This document shows, in pieces, positions 18,970-28,133 of a DNA stretch of 64,000 nt. Numbering within the stretch: the first letter of the stretch is position 1; the number at the start of each line of letters is the position of its first letter. This DNA comes from Croceibacterium selenioxidans. GTDB taxonomy: Bacteria; Pseudomonadota; Alphaproteobacteria; Sphingomonadales; Sphingomonadaceae. The notes under the pieces were generated by a model that was not told where the DNA came from, did no database searches, and worked only from the letters and a program-made list of their open reading frames with translations. The DNA is taken from assembly GCF_018599195.1 (NCBI RefSeq), contig NZ_JAHFVK010000002.1:496001-560000 (forward strand), read 5' to 3'. The position numbers and the translations under genes were made by a program.

Positions 18970-19821
18970 ATGATTATTTCATGCCCTGCTTGCACGACGC
19001 GCTATGTGGTGCCGGACAGTGCGATTGGCCTGGAGGGGCGCACAGTCCGGTGCGCCAAGTGCCGGCACAGCTGGTACCAGGATCCACCCGCGCTTGAGAT
19101 GGCAGGGTCGGAACCGGCGCGGGCCGAAATAGCCGAGCCCGTCGCTCCACCACCAACGCCAGATCCTGCGCCGGAACCGGTCACGGCGGGGGACCGTCCG
19201 CGCTTCGTGACCGCGTCACCTGCTCCCGAGCCGGAACCGGAAGTCGGGGCAGAAGCAGCGAGCGCCCCGTTCGCGGAATCCGAATTCGAGGACGTGCCGC
19301 CCCCGCCTCCTTACGAGACGCCCCGCATCTCCGAGCCTGCGGACGCCGATGACGCCATCTCGCAGTTCGATGCGGCTCCGCCTTTCAGGCGCCGGCGCAA
19401 TCCGCTGCGTGTGTGGAGTTGGGCCGCGGGCATCTTCGCTGTTCTAGCCGTGGGCACCACTGCGGCGGTTTCGTATCTGGGACTTCCCGATTGGGTACCG
19501 GTGAACGAACCGACTTTCGGTTATAACCGGACGGATCTGCAGCTCGACTTCCCGCCTGACCGGCAGGAACGCCGCCAGACCCCCAACGGCACCGAATATT
19601 TCGGCGCGAGTGGGACGATCACCAATGTCGGCGGCCGGACCGAGGATGTCCCGCCGATCCTGATCGTGCTGCGCGATTCTCGGGAGCGGATCGTCTACAG
19701 TTGGGAAGTTCAGCCGCCGAAGCGCAGCCTTGCCCCAGGCGAGAGCGTGACGGTGAACGAGGCTGTGACCGACGTGCCGCGCTCGGCCCGCGTGGCCGAG
19801 ATCGGCTGGAAGCCCACCTGA
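18970..19821 (+). CDS. MJ0042-type zinc-ribbon membrane protein
   Basis: Protein of 283 residues. The first 36 residues are a zinc ribbon of the MJ0042 type: [20 protein letters not shown] followed by [10 protein letters not shown], giving two CxxC pairs. A long acidic, proline-rich segment (about 40-135) follows, then one membrane helix near 150-172. The C-terminal domain of about 110 residues looks extracytoplasmic. Such proteins often neighbour ftsE in Sphingomonadales; their function is unknown to me. It is divergent from ftsE. A short hairpin follows the stop but lacks a T-run, so I do not call a terminator. Confidence 0.88.
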   Translation: MIISCPACTTRYVVPDSAIGLEGRTVRCAKCRHSWYQDPPALEMAGSEPARAEIAEPVAPPPTPDPAPEPVTAGDRPRFVTASPAPEPEPEVGAEAASAPFAESEFEDVPPPPPYETPRISEPADADDAISQFDAAPPFRRRRNPLRVWSWAAGIFAVLAVGTTAAVSYLGLPDWVPVNEPTFGYNRTDLQLDFPPDRQERRQTPNGTEYFGASGTITNVGGRTEDVPPILIVLRDSRERIVYSWEVQPPKRSLAPGESVTVNEAVTDVPRSARVAEIGWKPT

Positions 19822-19842
19822 AATTCGCCGCCGTCAGGCGAC

Positions 19843-20097
19843 TTACTGGAATTCGTAGAGAACCTTGCCCTCGCGAGTGGTGCGTTGCGCCTGGGGCGCA
19901 TCCTTGCGCGTCTCATCGAGCCCACGGTCCTGGCGCACGATTACCGGCTCAAGGATGACAGCCCTCACCTGCGCTTGCACGACCTTGGCCCCCGGAACGT
20001 CCGGGGGAGAGGGCACAACGGCCGTGGCGGCCGCAGCCAGCAAGAGCGCTGAAAAGCTCACGTCGTATGGTTGATAGACCATTAACCCAACACTCAT
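19843..20097 (-). CDS. Small conserved-looking protein of unknown function
   Basis: Predicted product of up to 84 residues. A hydrophobic N-terminal stretch (SALLLAAAATAV) ends near PSPPDVPG, then comes an RAVILEPVIVRQ segment and a basic tail ending KVLYEFQ. I recall similar short exported sphingomonad proteins with a (V/I)xAxI..PV.V core, so it is probably real and exported. The ATG at 20097 gives a longer N-terminus, while an internal ATG or the GTG at 20061 would place the hydrophobic stretch right at the start; the start is unresolved. It is convergent with the zinc-ribbon gene. No function is proposed. Confidence 0.55.
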   Translation of the reverse strand: MSVGLMVYQPYDVSFSALLLAAAATAVVPSPPDVPGAKVVQAQVRAVILEPVIVRQDRGLDETRKDAPQAQRTTREGKVLYEFQ

Positions 20098-20230
20098 CCA
20101 TCAAGGCCGTTCCATGACAAGAACGGCAGCGATGAAGAATGTTATTGCCCCCGGCTTGCAGGGGTATGGTCGCTTTGCTAAGGGCCCCCACCTACCCCGC
20201 GAGGGCCGCCTTCTGGCCCTTGTCGATTAT

Positions 20231-20317
20231 GCGGTCGTGGCGGAACTGGTAGACGCGCAACGTTGAGGTCGTTGTGGGCGAAAGCCCGTGGAAGTTCGAG
20301 TCTTCTCGACCGCACCA
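20231..20317 (+). tRNA. tRNA-Leu (anticodon GAG)
   Basis: An 87-base class II tRNA. The acceptor stem GCGGTCG pairs with CGACCGC (20307-20313), discriminator A is at 20314, and CCA is encoded at 20315-20317. The D-loop is in TGGCGGAACTGGTAGACGC. The anticodon stem CAACG/CGTTG encloses TTGAGGT, anticodon GAG, reading CUC/CUU leucine codons. The long variable arm GTGGGCGAAAGCCCGT identifies a leucine/serine-type tRNA, and the T-arm reads GTTCGAGTC. No gene is seen in 20098-20230 or 20318-20442; the former presumably carries the tRNA promoter. Confidence 0.97.
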
Positions 20318-20442
20318 ATCATCCTGATGAGATCGATTTTCGCCTTCGGGCGCCCCGTTCATCGCGGCAACTTGCGCCTGTGAGGAAGCGAATCGGCCGG
20401 AGCAAGCTCCGTCGATCCGCCCCTCAAGACATTTGCGATGGC

Positions 20443-22260
20443 TTACTCGGCAGGTCCGCGGTTCTTGCGGTGAGGCTTCTTCTGCCAGGGCTTCTTGGGT
20501 CCCTTCGCCGAATCAGCAGGACGCGGTTTCGCGTCGTTGCCCGAACGGCCAGCCTTGCGCGCGGCGCCGGGCGGTCCCTTGCGTGGCGGTCCCGAGTGTC
20601 CAGGCCGTTCGTGGCTCCTGGCGCCCTTGCGATGCTCCCGAGCGGCGTCGCGCGGCGTGTCGGGCGACGGTTCGATGCTGACATCGCCTCCGTCCTCGGT
20701 CCCGGCCGTACGAACCAGCGCCGACGCAAACTTGTCCGCGATGGTCCGCGGGACCTGGAAGTGGGTCTCGTTCGCGCTGATGCGGATGGCTCCGATCTCG
20801 TTGCGGGTGATATGCCCGCGGCGGCAAAGCAGGGGCAGGATCCAACGCGGGTCGGCATTCTGACGGCGGCCGACGTCCATCCGGAACCAGACCACGTCCT
20901 CGAAGCCCGCACGATGGCGATCCTGTCGATCGGCCTGCTGCGCTTCGGGCGTGTTCGGGATCAGTTCTTCGGCCTGCGGCAAGGCGGCGCGATGAGCGCG
21001 TACCAGCGCCGCGGCGATGTCCTCGGGGCTGCGTTCAGCCAGAAGACGGGTCGCGAGTTCGCGATCCTCCTCGTCGAACTCGATCGGCTCGAGCAGAGCC
21101 TCGAGCAGGCGCTGGCGGTCGTTGTGGCGGATGGCTTCGGCCGTCGGCGGATCGATCCACTCGGCGTTGATCCGTGCACCGCGCAGCATCGATTCGACGC
21201 GCTTGCGGCGGGGGTAAGGCACGACGAGGACGGCGGTGCCCTTCTTGCCCGCGCGCCCGGTCCGGCCCGAGCGGTGCTGCAAGGTCTCGGCATCGCGGGG
21301 AATCTCGACGTGGATCACCAGGCTGAGCGTCGGAAGGTCAATGCCCCGCGCCGCCACGTCGGTCGCTACGCAGACGCGGGCGCGCCGATCGCGCAGCGCC
21401 TGCAGCGCCTGATTACGCTCCGACTGCGAGTGCTCGCCCGACAGCGCGACCACGGCAAAGCCGCGCTCCTGCAAGGTTGCGTGCAGCCGGCGGACGTTCT
21501 CGCGGGTAGCGCAGAACAGCATGGCGGTTTCCGCTTCGTGGAAGCGCAGGAGGTTGACCACCGCGTTCTCGATCTCCGACGGCGAGACGGTGACGGCCTG
21601 GTAGGCGATGTCGCCATGCCCGCGACCGTCGCTGACCGTGGAGATGCGCAGGGCGTCGCGCTGGTAGCGCTGCGCCAGCCGCGTGATCGGTGCCGGCATC
21701 GTAGCGGAGAACAACAGTGTCCGGCGGCTTTCAGGGGTCGCGTCGAGAATTTCCTCGAGATCTTCGCGGAAGCCCATGTCGAGCATTTCGTCGGCCTCAT
21801 CGAGCACGACTGTGCGAAGCGCCGCGAGGTCGAGCGCGCCCCGCTCGAGGTGATCACGCAGACGGCCAGGCGTTCCCACGACGACTTGGGGCCCGTCGCG
21901 CAACGAGCGTCGCTCCTTCGATGGGTCCATGCCCCCGACGCAGGTCGCCACGCGCAGACCCGCCTTGCCGTATAGCCACATCAGCTCGCGGCTTACCTGC
22001 AGCGCCAGCTCGCGGGTGGGCGCAATGACCAGCGCCAGCGGACTGGTGCCGAATTCCGCCATGCCGTCGGGCCGAAGCAAGTCGGGCGCCATGGCTATGC
22101 CGAAAGCGACGGTCTTGCCGGAACCGGTCTGCGCCGAGACAATTAGGTCACGCCCTTCCGCCTCGGGCTCGAGCACCGCGGCTTGCACGGGGGTGGGATC
22201 GGAATAGCCGCGCGCGACTAGAGCTTCGCCGAGAACGGCCGGTACATTGGGAAAAGGCAT
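20443..22260 (-). CDS. DEAD-box ATP-dependent RNA helicase
   Basis: Cytoplasmic RNA helicase of 605 residues. The Q-motif region (GYSDPTPVQAAVL) is near residue 18-30, Walker A is AQTGSGKT at 43-50, then PTRELALQ, TPGRLRDH, DEAD, SAT and the C-terminal HRSGRTGRAG. Beyond the helicase core is a DbpA/CsdA-like RNA-binding domain (about 440-520) and a basic low-complexity tail rich in K, G, P and R. I use the ATG at 22260 (MPFPNVPAVL). The frame runs on upstream to 22512, but that extension does not look like this family. Likely roles are ribosome assembly or cold-stress RNA unwinding, by family only. Confidence 0.93.
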   Translation of the reverse strand: MPFPNVPAVLGEALVARGYSDPTPVQAAVLEPEAEGRDLIVSAQTGSGKTVAFGIAMAPDLLRPDGMAEFGTSPLALVIAPTRELALQVSRELMWLYGKAGLRVATCVGGMDPSKERRSLRDGPQVVVGTPGRLRDHLERGALDLAALRTVVLDEADEMLDMGFREDLEEILDATPESRRTLLFSATMPAPITRLAQRYQRDALRISTVSDGRGHGDIAYQAVTVSPSEIENAVVNLLRFHEAETAMLFCATRENVRRLHATLQERGFAVVALSGEHSQSERNQALQALRDRRARVCVATDVAARGIDLPTLSLVIHVEIPRDAETLQHRSGRTGRAGKKGTAVLVVPYPRRKRVESMLRGARINAEWIDPPTAEAIRHNDRQRLLEALLEPIEFDEEDRELATRLLAERSPEDIAAALVRAHRAALPQAEELIPNTPEAQQADRQDRHRAGFEDVVWFRMDVGRRQNADPRWILPLLCRRGHITRNEIGAIRISANETHFQVPRTIADKFASALVRTAGTEDGGDVSIEPSPDTPRDAAREHRKGARSHERPGHSGPPRKGPPGAARKAGRSGNDAKPRPADSAKGPKKPWQKKPHRKNRGPAE

Positions 22261-22536
22261 CGCCGCTAGATAGGGACGATTGCCCCGAGAGACACCCGGG
22301 GCGGGATATCTTTTTTCCAAGCCACTCCTGCAACCTGAAGGCGGCCCCGCGCGCCCGTTGATACTCGGTTCCAGCATTTGGGCAAAGGTTCGCGGTTCGC
22401 GAGGTCCCCACCCCACCGCTTCGCTCGACGAAACGCCATTGAATTGACGATAAGTAATATTACAGATGGACCCGCCATGAGGACCCGGTTCACTGACCGG
22501 TCTTATTAACATGACGGCTTTTCAGGGAGAGATCCG

Positions 22537-25350
22537 ATGCTGCGTCGCCAGTTGCTTACCCTCGTCGCATTGGCGTCTACGGCGCTCGCCCCTCTCCCGT
22601 CCCTCGCGCAGACTGCGGCACCGGTGCCGGTCGAACAGCTGGTCGAAAAAGTTCAGATTCCTTACGAGAGCTTCACGCTTCCCAACGGCCTCCGCGTCAT
22701 AGTCCATACCGACCGCAAGGCCCCGATCGTGGCGGTGTCGGTGTGGTACGACGTTGGCTCCAAGCACGAGCCGAGCGGAAAGACCGGCTTCGCCCACTTG
22801 TTCGAACACCTGATGTTCAACGGCTCCGAGAATGTTCCCGGCGACTTCTTCGCACCGCTGCGGGAAGTGGGCGCGACAGACTTCAACGGCACGACCAACT
22901 TCGACCGCACCAACTACTTCGAGACCGTGCCCCGGCCCGCGCTCGACCGGGCGCTGTTCCTAGAGAGCGACAGGATGGGGTGGTTGCTCGGGGCTATCGA
23001 CCAGGCCGTGCTCGATGAACAGCGCGGCGTGGTCCAGAACGAGAAGCGCCAGGGCGACAACCAGCCCTACGGCCTAGTGTTCTACAAGCTGCTCGAGGAA
23101 CTGCTCGGCGGGACGCCTTATGGCCATAACGTTATCGGCTCGATGGCCGACCTCGACGCCGCGAGCCTGGAGGACGTCAAGAACTGGTTCCGCCAGCACT
23201 ACGGCCCGAACAACGCGGTCCTCGTGCTCGCCGGCGATGTCGACGTGAACGAGGCTCGGCCGATCGTCGAGAAGTACTTTGGATCGATTCAGGCCGGACC
23301 GCCGACACAAGCGCCGCAAGTGGCGGTGCCGACCCTGTCCGCGGCCAAGGACGTCACGATGCAGGATCGTGTCGCGGCGACCTTGATCTTGCGCAGCTGG
23401 GCGGTGCCCGGGCTCAACGATCCGGACGCCGTCCCTCTCGACGTGCTCGCCTCCGTGCTCGGCGGCCTCGCCAGCTCACGGCTCGATAACCTCCTGGTGC
23501 GTGAAGAGAAGACCGCGGTGCAGGTCTCGGCCGGCGTCCAGTCGCTCTCCCAGCTCGGCATGTTCCTGGTCCAGGCGGTCGTACGGCCCGGAGTCGATCC
23601 CGCCGTGGTGGCCAAGCGCCTGGACGAGATCGTCGCCGACCTCATCGAACACGGTCCGACAGCCGACGAGGTGCAGCGTGTCGTCACGACCAACGTCTCC
23701 AGCCGCATCTCCGGCCTCGAGGCCGTCGGCGGCTTCGGGGGCAAGGCCGTGGCGCTGGCGTCGGGCGAGCTCTATTCGGACAATCCGGCTTTCTACAAGC
23801 AACAGCTCGAAGCGATGGCGAAGGTTACGCCGGCGCAGGTCCAGGCTGTCGGCCAGAAATGGCTCTCACGCCCCGCCCTTACCATCACCGTCGTTCCGGG
23901 AGAGCGCGACAGCTACCAGGAAGCTCAGACAGTCGCGGCCGCACCCGCCGCAGCCGCTCCGCGCGAGGCCGTCCAGAGCACGCGCGGCGACCTCCCTTCG
24001 GTCGCGGCTATCGGCGACCTCGATTTTCCCGAGGTCACCCGCAGCAGGCTGAGCAATGGAGTCGAACTCGTCTACGCCCATCGCGCGGCCGTACCCGTCA
24101 CCCGTGTGTTGATGAGCTTCGACGCCGGGGCTGCCGCGGATCCGGACGGGAAGCTCGGCACCCAGAGCCTGATGCTTTCGCTGCTCAAGGAAGGCACGAC
24201 GAGCCTGGACTCGACAGCCATCGCCGAAGCCGGCGAACGCCTCGGCGCCACGATCGGCACCGGCAATTCGGCTGACCGCACGTACCTGACCGTCGCCACG
24301 CCCAGCCCCAACCTTGCGGGTTCGCTCGACCTGTTCGCCGACGTCGTGCGCAATCCGGCGTTCGAGCCCTCCGAGGTGGAACGCCTCCGCGCGAGCTTGC
24401 TCACGTCGATCGCCTCGGAACTCACGAACCCCGCGGGCATCGCGAACCGGGCCATGCCACCGCTGCTGTACGGCAGCGCAAGCCCTTACGCGAAGCTCGC
24501 CGCTGGTTCGGGCGACCCGGTCGCCGTAGGCCAGCTAACGCGCGATGAACTGGTGGCTTTCCACCAGGCCTGGATCAGGCCGGAGAAGGCCAAGGTCTTC
24601 GTCGTGAGCGATCTTCCCCTGGAAGAGGTCAAGGCCGCGCTCGAAGCCCGCTTCCGCAACTGGCGGGGCCAGGGACCGGCCGGTGCCAAGGCGTTCAACG
24701 CGGCGCCGGCGCAAGTCACGCCCAGGATCGTGCTGCTCGACCGGCCCAATTCGCCGCAGTCGCTGATCCTCGCCGGGCAAATGACGGCGCTCAACCCGCG
24801 CGATGAACTCCTGACTTACCAGATGGGCAACCAGGTTCTCGGCTCTGGCTTCCTGTCGCGCCTCAACATGGAACTGCGCGAAAACAAGCATTGGTCCTAC
24901 GGCGCCGGGGGTGGTTACAACTGGCTCGAGCACGCGGTGCCCTACACCATCAACGCGCCGGTCCAGGCTGACCGGACCGGGGACTCGATCAAAGCCATCC
25001 AACAGCAGGTACAGGAGTTTCTCTCGACCAACGGCGTCACCGCGGCGGAACTCTCGCGCGAGGTCAACGGCACGACGAGGGAATTGGCAGGGCGATTCGA
25101 GACGTCCAGCGCTGTCCTTTCCGCCATGCAGCAGAATGATGTCTGGGGCCGTCCGGATAATTTCTACGACACGGTCGCACAGCGGTACCGCGCCATGACC
25201 GGGCCGGAACTCGACGCGGCGATGCGAAACGCGCTCGATCCGAACAAGTTCGTCTGGGTGGTCGTCGGGGATGCCGCGACGGTCAAACCCCAGCTCGAAA
25301 GCCTCGGGCTACCCGTGGAAGTCGTCGCGGCGGCAGCCATCGGGCAGTGA
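22537..25350 (+). CDS. M16 family zinc metallopeptidase, two-repeat (pitrilysin-like), exported
   Basis: Predicted periplasmic or secreted zinc protease of 937 residues. The signal peptide is about residues 1-25 (LTLVALASTALAPLPSLAQ). The first M16 domain carries the inverted zinc motif HLFEH at residues 87-91, with the distal glutamate in the DEQRGVVQNEK block. The second half (about 500-930) is a homologous but catalytically empty domain with the RP..AKVFVVSD and NxxLGSGFLSRLNMELRE segments, where the partner arginine/tyrosine of M16 enzymes lies. The start has AGGGAGAG six bases upstream. It is divergent from the helicase across a 276-bp gap in which I see no gene. Substrate is unknown. 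Confidence 0.93.
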   Translation: MLRRQLLTLVALASTALAPLPSLAQTAAPVPVEQLVEKVQIPYESFTLPNGLRVIVHTDRKAPIVAVSVWYDVGSKHEPSGKTGFAHLFEHLMFNGSENVPGDFFAPLREVGATDFNGTTNFDRTNYFETVPRPALDRALFLESDRMGWLLGAIDQAVLDEQRGVVQNEKRQGDNQPYGLVFYKLLEELLGGTPYGHNVIGSMADLDAASLEDVKNWFRQHYGPNNAVLVLAGDVDVNEARPIVEKYFGSIQAGPPTQAPQVAVPTLSAAKDVTMQDRVAATLILRSWAVPGLNDPDAVPLDVLASVLGGLASSRLDNLLVREEKTAVQVSAGVQSLSQLGMFLVQAVVRPGVDPAVVAKRLDEIVADLIEHGPTADEVQRVVTTNVSSRISGLEAVGGFGGKAVALASGELYSDNPAFYKQQLEAMAKVTPAQVQAVGQKWLSRPALTITVVPGERDSYQEAQTVAAAPAAAAPREAVQSTRGDLPSVAAIGDLDFPEVTRSRLSNGVELVYAHRAAVPVTRVLMSFDAGAAADPDGKLGTQSLMLSLLKEGTTSLDSTAIAEAGERLGATIGTGNSADRTYLTVATPSPNLAGSLDLFADVVRNPAFEPSEVERLRASLLTSIASELTNPAGIANRAMPPLLYGSASPYAKLAAGSGDPVAVGQLTRDELVAFHQAWIRPEKAKVFVVSDLPLEEVKAALEARFRNWRGQGPAGAKAFNAAPAQVTPRIVLLDRPNSPQSLILAGQMTALNPRDELLTYQMGNQVLGSGFLSRLNMELRENKHWSYGAGGGYNWLEHAVPYTINAPVQADRTGDSIKAIQQQVQEFLSTNGVTAAELSREVNGTTRELAGRFETSSAVLSAMQQNDVWGRPDNFYDTVAQRYRAMTGPELDAAMRNALDPNKFVWVVVGDAATVKPQLESLGLPVEVVAAAAIGQ

Positions 25351-25377
25351 GGGAACTGAAGCGGTTGGCCTTCCTCT

Positions 25378-26361
25378 TCACGCCTCCGGCCTGGAGAGGA
25401 ACAGGTCCATCCCGAGATGCTGCGACAGGTATTTCGCCGTCATCTGACCTTTGACGCTGTTGCCTGCTCCGTCGAGCAGCGGGGCGAAAGTGCCGAGGCC
25501 GCCTTTGCCGGGTGAAACCGTCACGATGCCACCGCCAATCCCGCTCTTTCCCGGCAGGCCGATCTCGTAGAGCCAGTCGCCCGACGTCTCGTAGAGCCCG
25601 GCGGTTGCCATGACCGCCAGTGTGTAATGACAAGTGTCGGGATCGACCACGCGCTCGCGGGTGATGGGATTGACCCCTCCGTCGGCCAAGGTTGCGCCCA
25701 TCACGGCGATGTCCTTCGCCGTGACGTCGAGGCAGCACTGCCGGGTATAGAGATCGAGCGCCTGCATGGGATCCGCATCCAGACGGCCCGCGCTGTGCAA
25801 CAGGTGCGCCATGCCCCGGTTGCGGAAGTTGGTGGCTCGTGCCGAGTCCAGCACCTCGTCATTGATCGCGAGCTCCCGCCCGGCCAATGCCGACAGGCCA
25901 TCGAGAATCCGCTGCCACTTCTCCTCGATACTGCCACCCCCCACCAGGCTGCTGGTGACCATCGCGCCGGGATTGACCATCGGGTTGGTACGCCCGTCGC
26001 GATGCATTTCCAGCGGCAAGGTCGAATTGAACGGGAAGCCGGTGGCGTTGACCCCGATCTTCCGCCGCGCCTCATCGTGCCCGATCTGCTGGCACACCAG
26101 CGCAAAGACGAAGGGCTTGGACACGCTCATGATCGGGAACAGGTAATCGGCGTCTCCGGCCGAATGAACATCGCCATGGGTGGCGACGACGCAGATGCCG
26201 AAGAGGTCGGCAGGAACCCGGGCTAGCGCGGGGTAGACTTGCGAGCGCCGCCCGTCGGAATTGGACCGAAACCGCTCGTAGGCGCGGTCCACCAGCTTTA
26301 CGACGTCGCCCGCCGGCGGCAAGCGGCCGGTCGAGACATAGACCTGGTCGGGTTCGGACAT
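25378..26361 (-). CDS. glsA: Glutaminase
   Basis: Serine-dependent glutaminase of the beta-lactamase-fold type, hydrolysing glutamine to glutamate and ammonia; 327 residues. The catalytic S-x-x-K is in MSVSKPF near residue 78-83. Other conserved blocks are NPMVNPGAMVTSSLV, RNRGMAHLL, YTRQCCLDVTAKDIAVMGATLADGGVNP, and the C-terminal LPGKSGIGGGI. I prefer the ATG at 26361 (MSEPDQVYV); an upstream ATG would overlap the preceding gene. It starts ten bases after the stop of the outer-membrane protein gene, so the two are likely cotranscribed, though no functional link is evident. Confidence 0.95.
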   Translation of the reverse strand: MSEPDQVYVSTGRLPPAGDVVKLVDRAYERFRSNSDGRRSQVYPALARVPADLFGICVVATHGDVHSAGDADYLFPIMSVSKPFVFALVCQQIGHDEARRKIGVNATGFPFNSTLPLEMHRDGRTNPMVNPGAMVTSSLVGGGSIEEKWQRILDGLSALAGRELAINDEVLDSARATNFRNRGMAHLLHSAGRLDADPMQALDLYTRQCCLDVTAKDIAVMGATLADGGVNPITRERVVDPDTCHYTLAVMATAGLYETSGDWLYEIGLPGKSGIGGGIVTVSPGKGGLGTFAPLLDGAGNSVKGQMTAKYLSQHLGMDLFLSRPEA

Positions 26362-26371
26362 GGCCCTGCCT

Positions 26372-27256
26372 TCAGAAACTGAAGCCGAGCGTAGGCCCAA
26401 CCTGCACCGCGGTGAAGCGCGAAGACTCGAAGTTGGAAAAGCGATGAAACAAGATCGCCGCCAGGTTGAGCCGCATGCCGTCCGGCAATTCGAACCCCGG
26501 TGTCAACGAAACCTCGCTCAGCGAAAGCAGGTCCTCACGGCCGTCGTTGGCTCCGGCGGTATAGGAGGAATACGCGAACTCCTGGAAGAACCCGACCCGG
26601 ACGTCTGGCGTATCCAGAATTGTCACGTCAAAATTGGCCGTACCGATGACGCGCCGGTTCTCGGGCTGCCCCGAATCCCGATACTCGCCGCTCAGCGAAA
26701 TCCCGACCTTGTCCGAGATGTCCGGCGCGAACGCGACCACGTAACGTTGCAGCGAATGGTCGAAATGATCGAAGCTTTCGCCAAGGTAGACCCACCGGGC
26801 CCGAAAGCCGAGGGAAAGGGTCCCTGCTCCGGCGATCCGATGGAAGACCGTCGCCGTGGCATTGAGGCGTCCCTCGTTCAATTCGTCCGGATCGTTTGAA
26901 AAGAAGTCGGCGTCGGCGCCACCGCTCAATTCGAGGTCCCATCCCGGAATCAGTTCAGGATGCGCATAAGTGAGCGCCAAGGACGGCGAGAAAAGAACCG
27001 CGTCTTCCGAGCCATCCGGGTCCCAGAAGGGATTCGTATCGTACAACACCGGCACGCCGATCGAGAGGGACCATGAGGGCTCGGGCCTGCCGTCCAGGCC
27101 GATCTCGTAGGGCTCCGGCTGCCCGTCGTCTTCGTGATCCCTGAAGTCGGCTACATCACCCCTGTCGGAATGATCAGCGTCTTGGGCAAGGACGCTTGCC
27201 GGAGCGAACAGGATCGCGCCGGCCAGGATCGGGATCGCTCGTCTGTGCACTGCCAT
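26372..27256 (-). CDS. Outer-membrane beta-barrel protein, unknown function
   Basis: Exported protein of 294 residues. The signal peptide (about 1-24) ends at ASVLAQ and is followed by an acidic linker (DADHSDRGDVADFRDHEDD). The rest is alternating polar/aromatic beta strands (for example LSLGFRARWVYLG and VRVGFFQEFAYSSY), ending in phenylalanine as outer-membrane barrels do. I do not recognise a family; it resembles generic outer-membrane channel or autotransporter-like barrels. It lies just upstream of glutaminase in the same direction. Its linker resembles part of the small upstream reading frame at 27174-27470. Function is unknown. Confidence 0.75.
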   Translation of the reverse strand: MAVHRRAIPILAGAILFAPASVLAQDADHSDRGDVADFRDHEDDGQPEPYEIGLDGRPEPSWSLSIGVPVLYDTNPFWDPDGSEDAVLFSPSLALTYAHPELIPGWDLELSGGADADFFSNDPDELNEGRLNATATVFHRIAGAGTLSLGFRARWVYLGESFDHFDHSLQRYVVAFAPDISDKVGISLSGEYRDSGQPENRRVIGTANFDVTILDTPDVRVGFFQEFAYSSYTAGANDGREDLLSLSEVSLTPGFELPDGMRLNLAAILFHRFSNFESSRFTAVQVGPTLGFSF

Positions 27257-27470
27257 GCTCCTTCCGGATCATGGACTCGGCGGAACGAGGCCTCGCCTCC
27301 CGCATGCAATCCGATCGTGCAGCAGACAAAGCCGCCGCCCGCATGCGAAACTCGGCCACGTCACCCCGGTCCTCCCGAGATGCACGGTCATTCGCGAGGG
27401 CAGCGCCGCCGACCGATCTCGAAAGGATAAAGAAAGAGGCGGCCAATTTCAACATGATTTCCAAGGACAT
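27174..27470 (-). CDS. Small exported ORF overlapping the barrel gene; possible degenerate duplicate
   Basis: Open frame of 98 codons with a good ribosome binding site (GGGAGG, about nine bases before the ATG) and a signal-peptide-like start (MLKLAASFFILSRSVGGAALA). The part after the signal, SREDRGDVAEFR, closely resembles HSDRGDVADFR of the barrel protein just downstream. DNA similarity is also visible between about 27145-27185 and 27350-27400. Its last 28 codons overlap the start of the barrel gene in another frame. It may be a small real protein, or a remnant of a duplicated leader; the C-terminal part looks non-native. Confidence 0.4.
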   Translation of the reverse strand: MSLEIMLKLAASFFILSRSVGGAALANDRASREDRGDVAEFRMRAAALSAARSDCMREARPRSAESMIRKEHGSAQTSDPDPGRRDPVRSGKRPCPRR

Positions 27471-27545
27471 AGTACCGATCCTCCCTAGGGGGCAGTCCTG
27501 ATAAACCCTGGGTGGGAATCTTGCGTACAGGTGACCAATATAGCT

Positions 27546-27893
27546 TTATGCCTGGCCCGGACCAGGCTGGGCCGTGCATTCGTTCATGGCCTTGTCGGCA
27601 GACGATTGCAGCCGAGCCACGAACGCGGCCACGTCTTCCTCGCTGGTGATCGCCGCGAAGTCGCCGGCCGGGATATCCTTGAAAACCTTGCCCAGGCCGC
27701 ACTCGCAGACATTGGCGAAGTCGATGTCCAGGCGCGGCCCTTGGTCTTGCGGCACGGCCTGCTGAGTACAGGCCGCAATGGCGGCCTCGAGGACATAGGC
27801 TTTCAGATCTTCGTCCTGCTGGTTGGTCTCTTCCTGCGAAGAACAGCCCGCAAGCGCCAAGAAGACGAAACTCAAAGGTACGGCAAATCTCAT
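27546..27893 (-). CDS. Small predicted lipoprotein, unknown function
   Basis: Protein of 115 residues with a clear lipoprotein signal: hydrophobic MRFAVPLSFVFLA followed by lipobox LAGC (cysteine at about residue 17). The mature part is acidic and glutamine-rich near its N-terminus, then has three further cysteines (ACTQQ, VCECG, NECTAQ) that could form disulfides, with DLKAYVLEAAIAAC and DVAAFVARLQSSADKAM helices. I do not recognise a family. It is divergent from the GH3 gene at 28134; the 240-bp gap between them holds a LacI-type operator near the GH3 side. Confidence 0.75.
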   Translation of the reverse strand: MRFAVPLSFVFLALAGCSSQEETNQQDEDLKAYVLEAAIAACTQQAVPQDQGPRLDIDFANVCECGLGKVFKDIPAGDFAAITSEEDVAAFVARLQSSADKAMNECTAQPGPGQA

Positions 27894-28071
27894 TCGTACA
27901 AATCCGATTAGTCGAGCGCGAGAACCCGCCGCTGCCCAATCCGGCGGGCGAAATTCGAATGCGGAACATTTCCTGCTACTTTGTGATTCAGCGGGGTAAA
28001 TACGGGGGTATCCCTATCGCCCACGGCTCGAGCTGCGCCGCCACTGCAAGTCGCGGCTTCCAAACCGCGAT

Positions 28072-28085
28072 TGATAACGCTACCA
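28072..28085. promoter_or_regulatory. Putative LacI-family (XylR-like) operator, upstream of GH3-esterase-cupin operon
   Basis: The 14-mer TGATAACGCTACCA matches the palindrome TGRTAGCGCTAYCA of the other three sites at 13 of 14 positions (A for G at position 6). It lies 48 bp before the GH3 start codon. It is the weakest of the four sites but shares both outer arms. Confidence 0.6.
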
Positions 28086-28133
28086 AACCCTCGATCCTGC
28101 CCGAGCAGAGGCAGACGAGAGAGGGGAGATTCG

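Noticed and set aside
20301-20345. Terminator after tRNA-Leu
   Set aside because: The only inverted sequence (TCATC..GATGA) leaves a two-base loop and is followed by just four T residues after a spacer; too weak.
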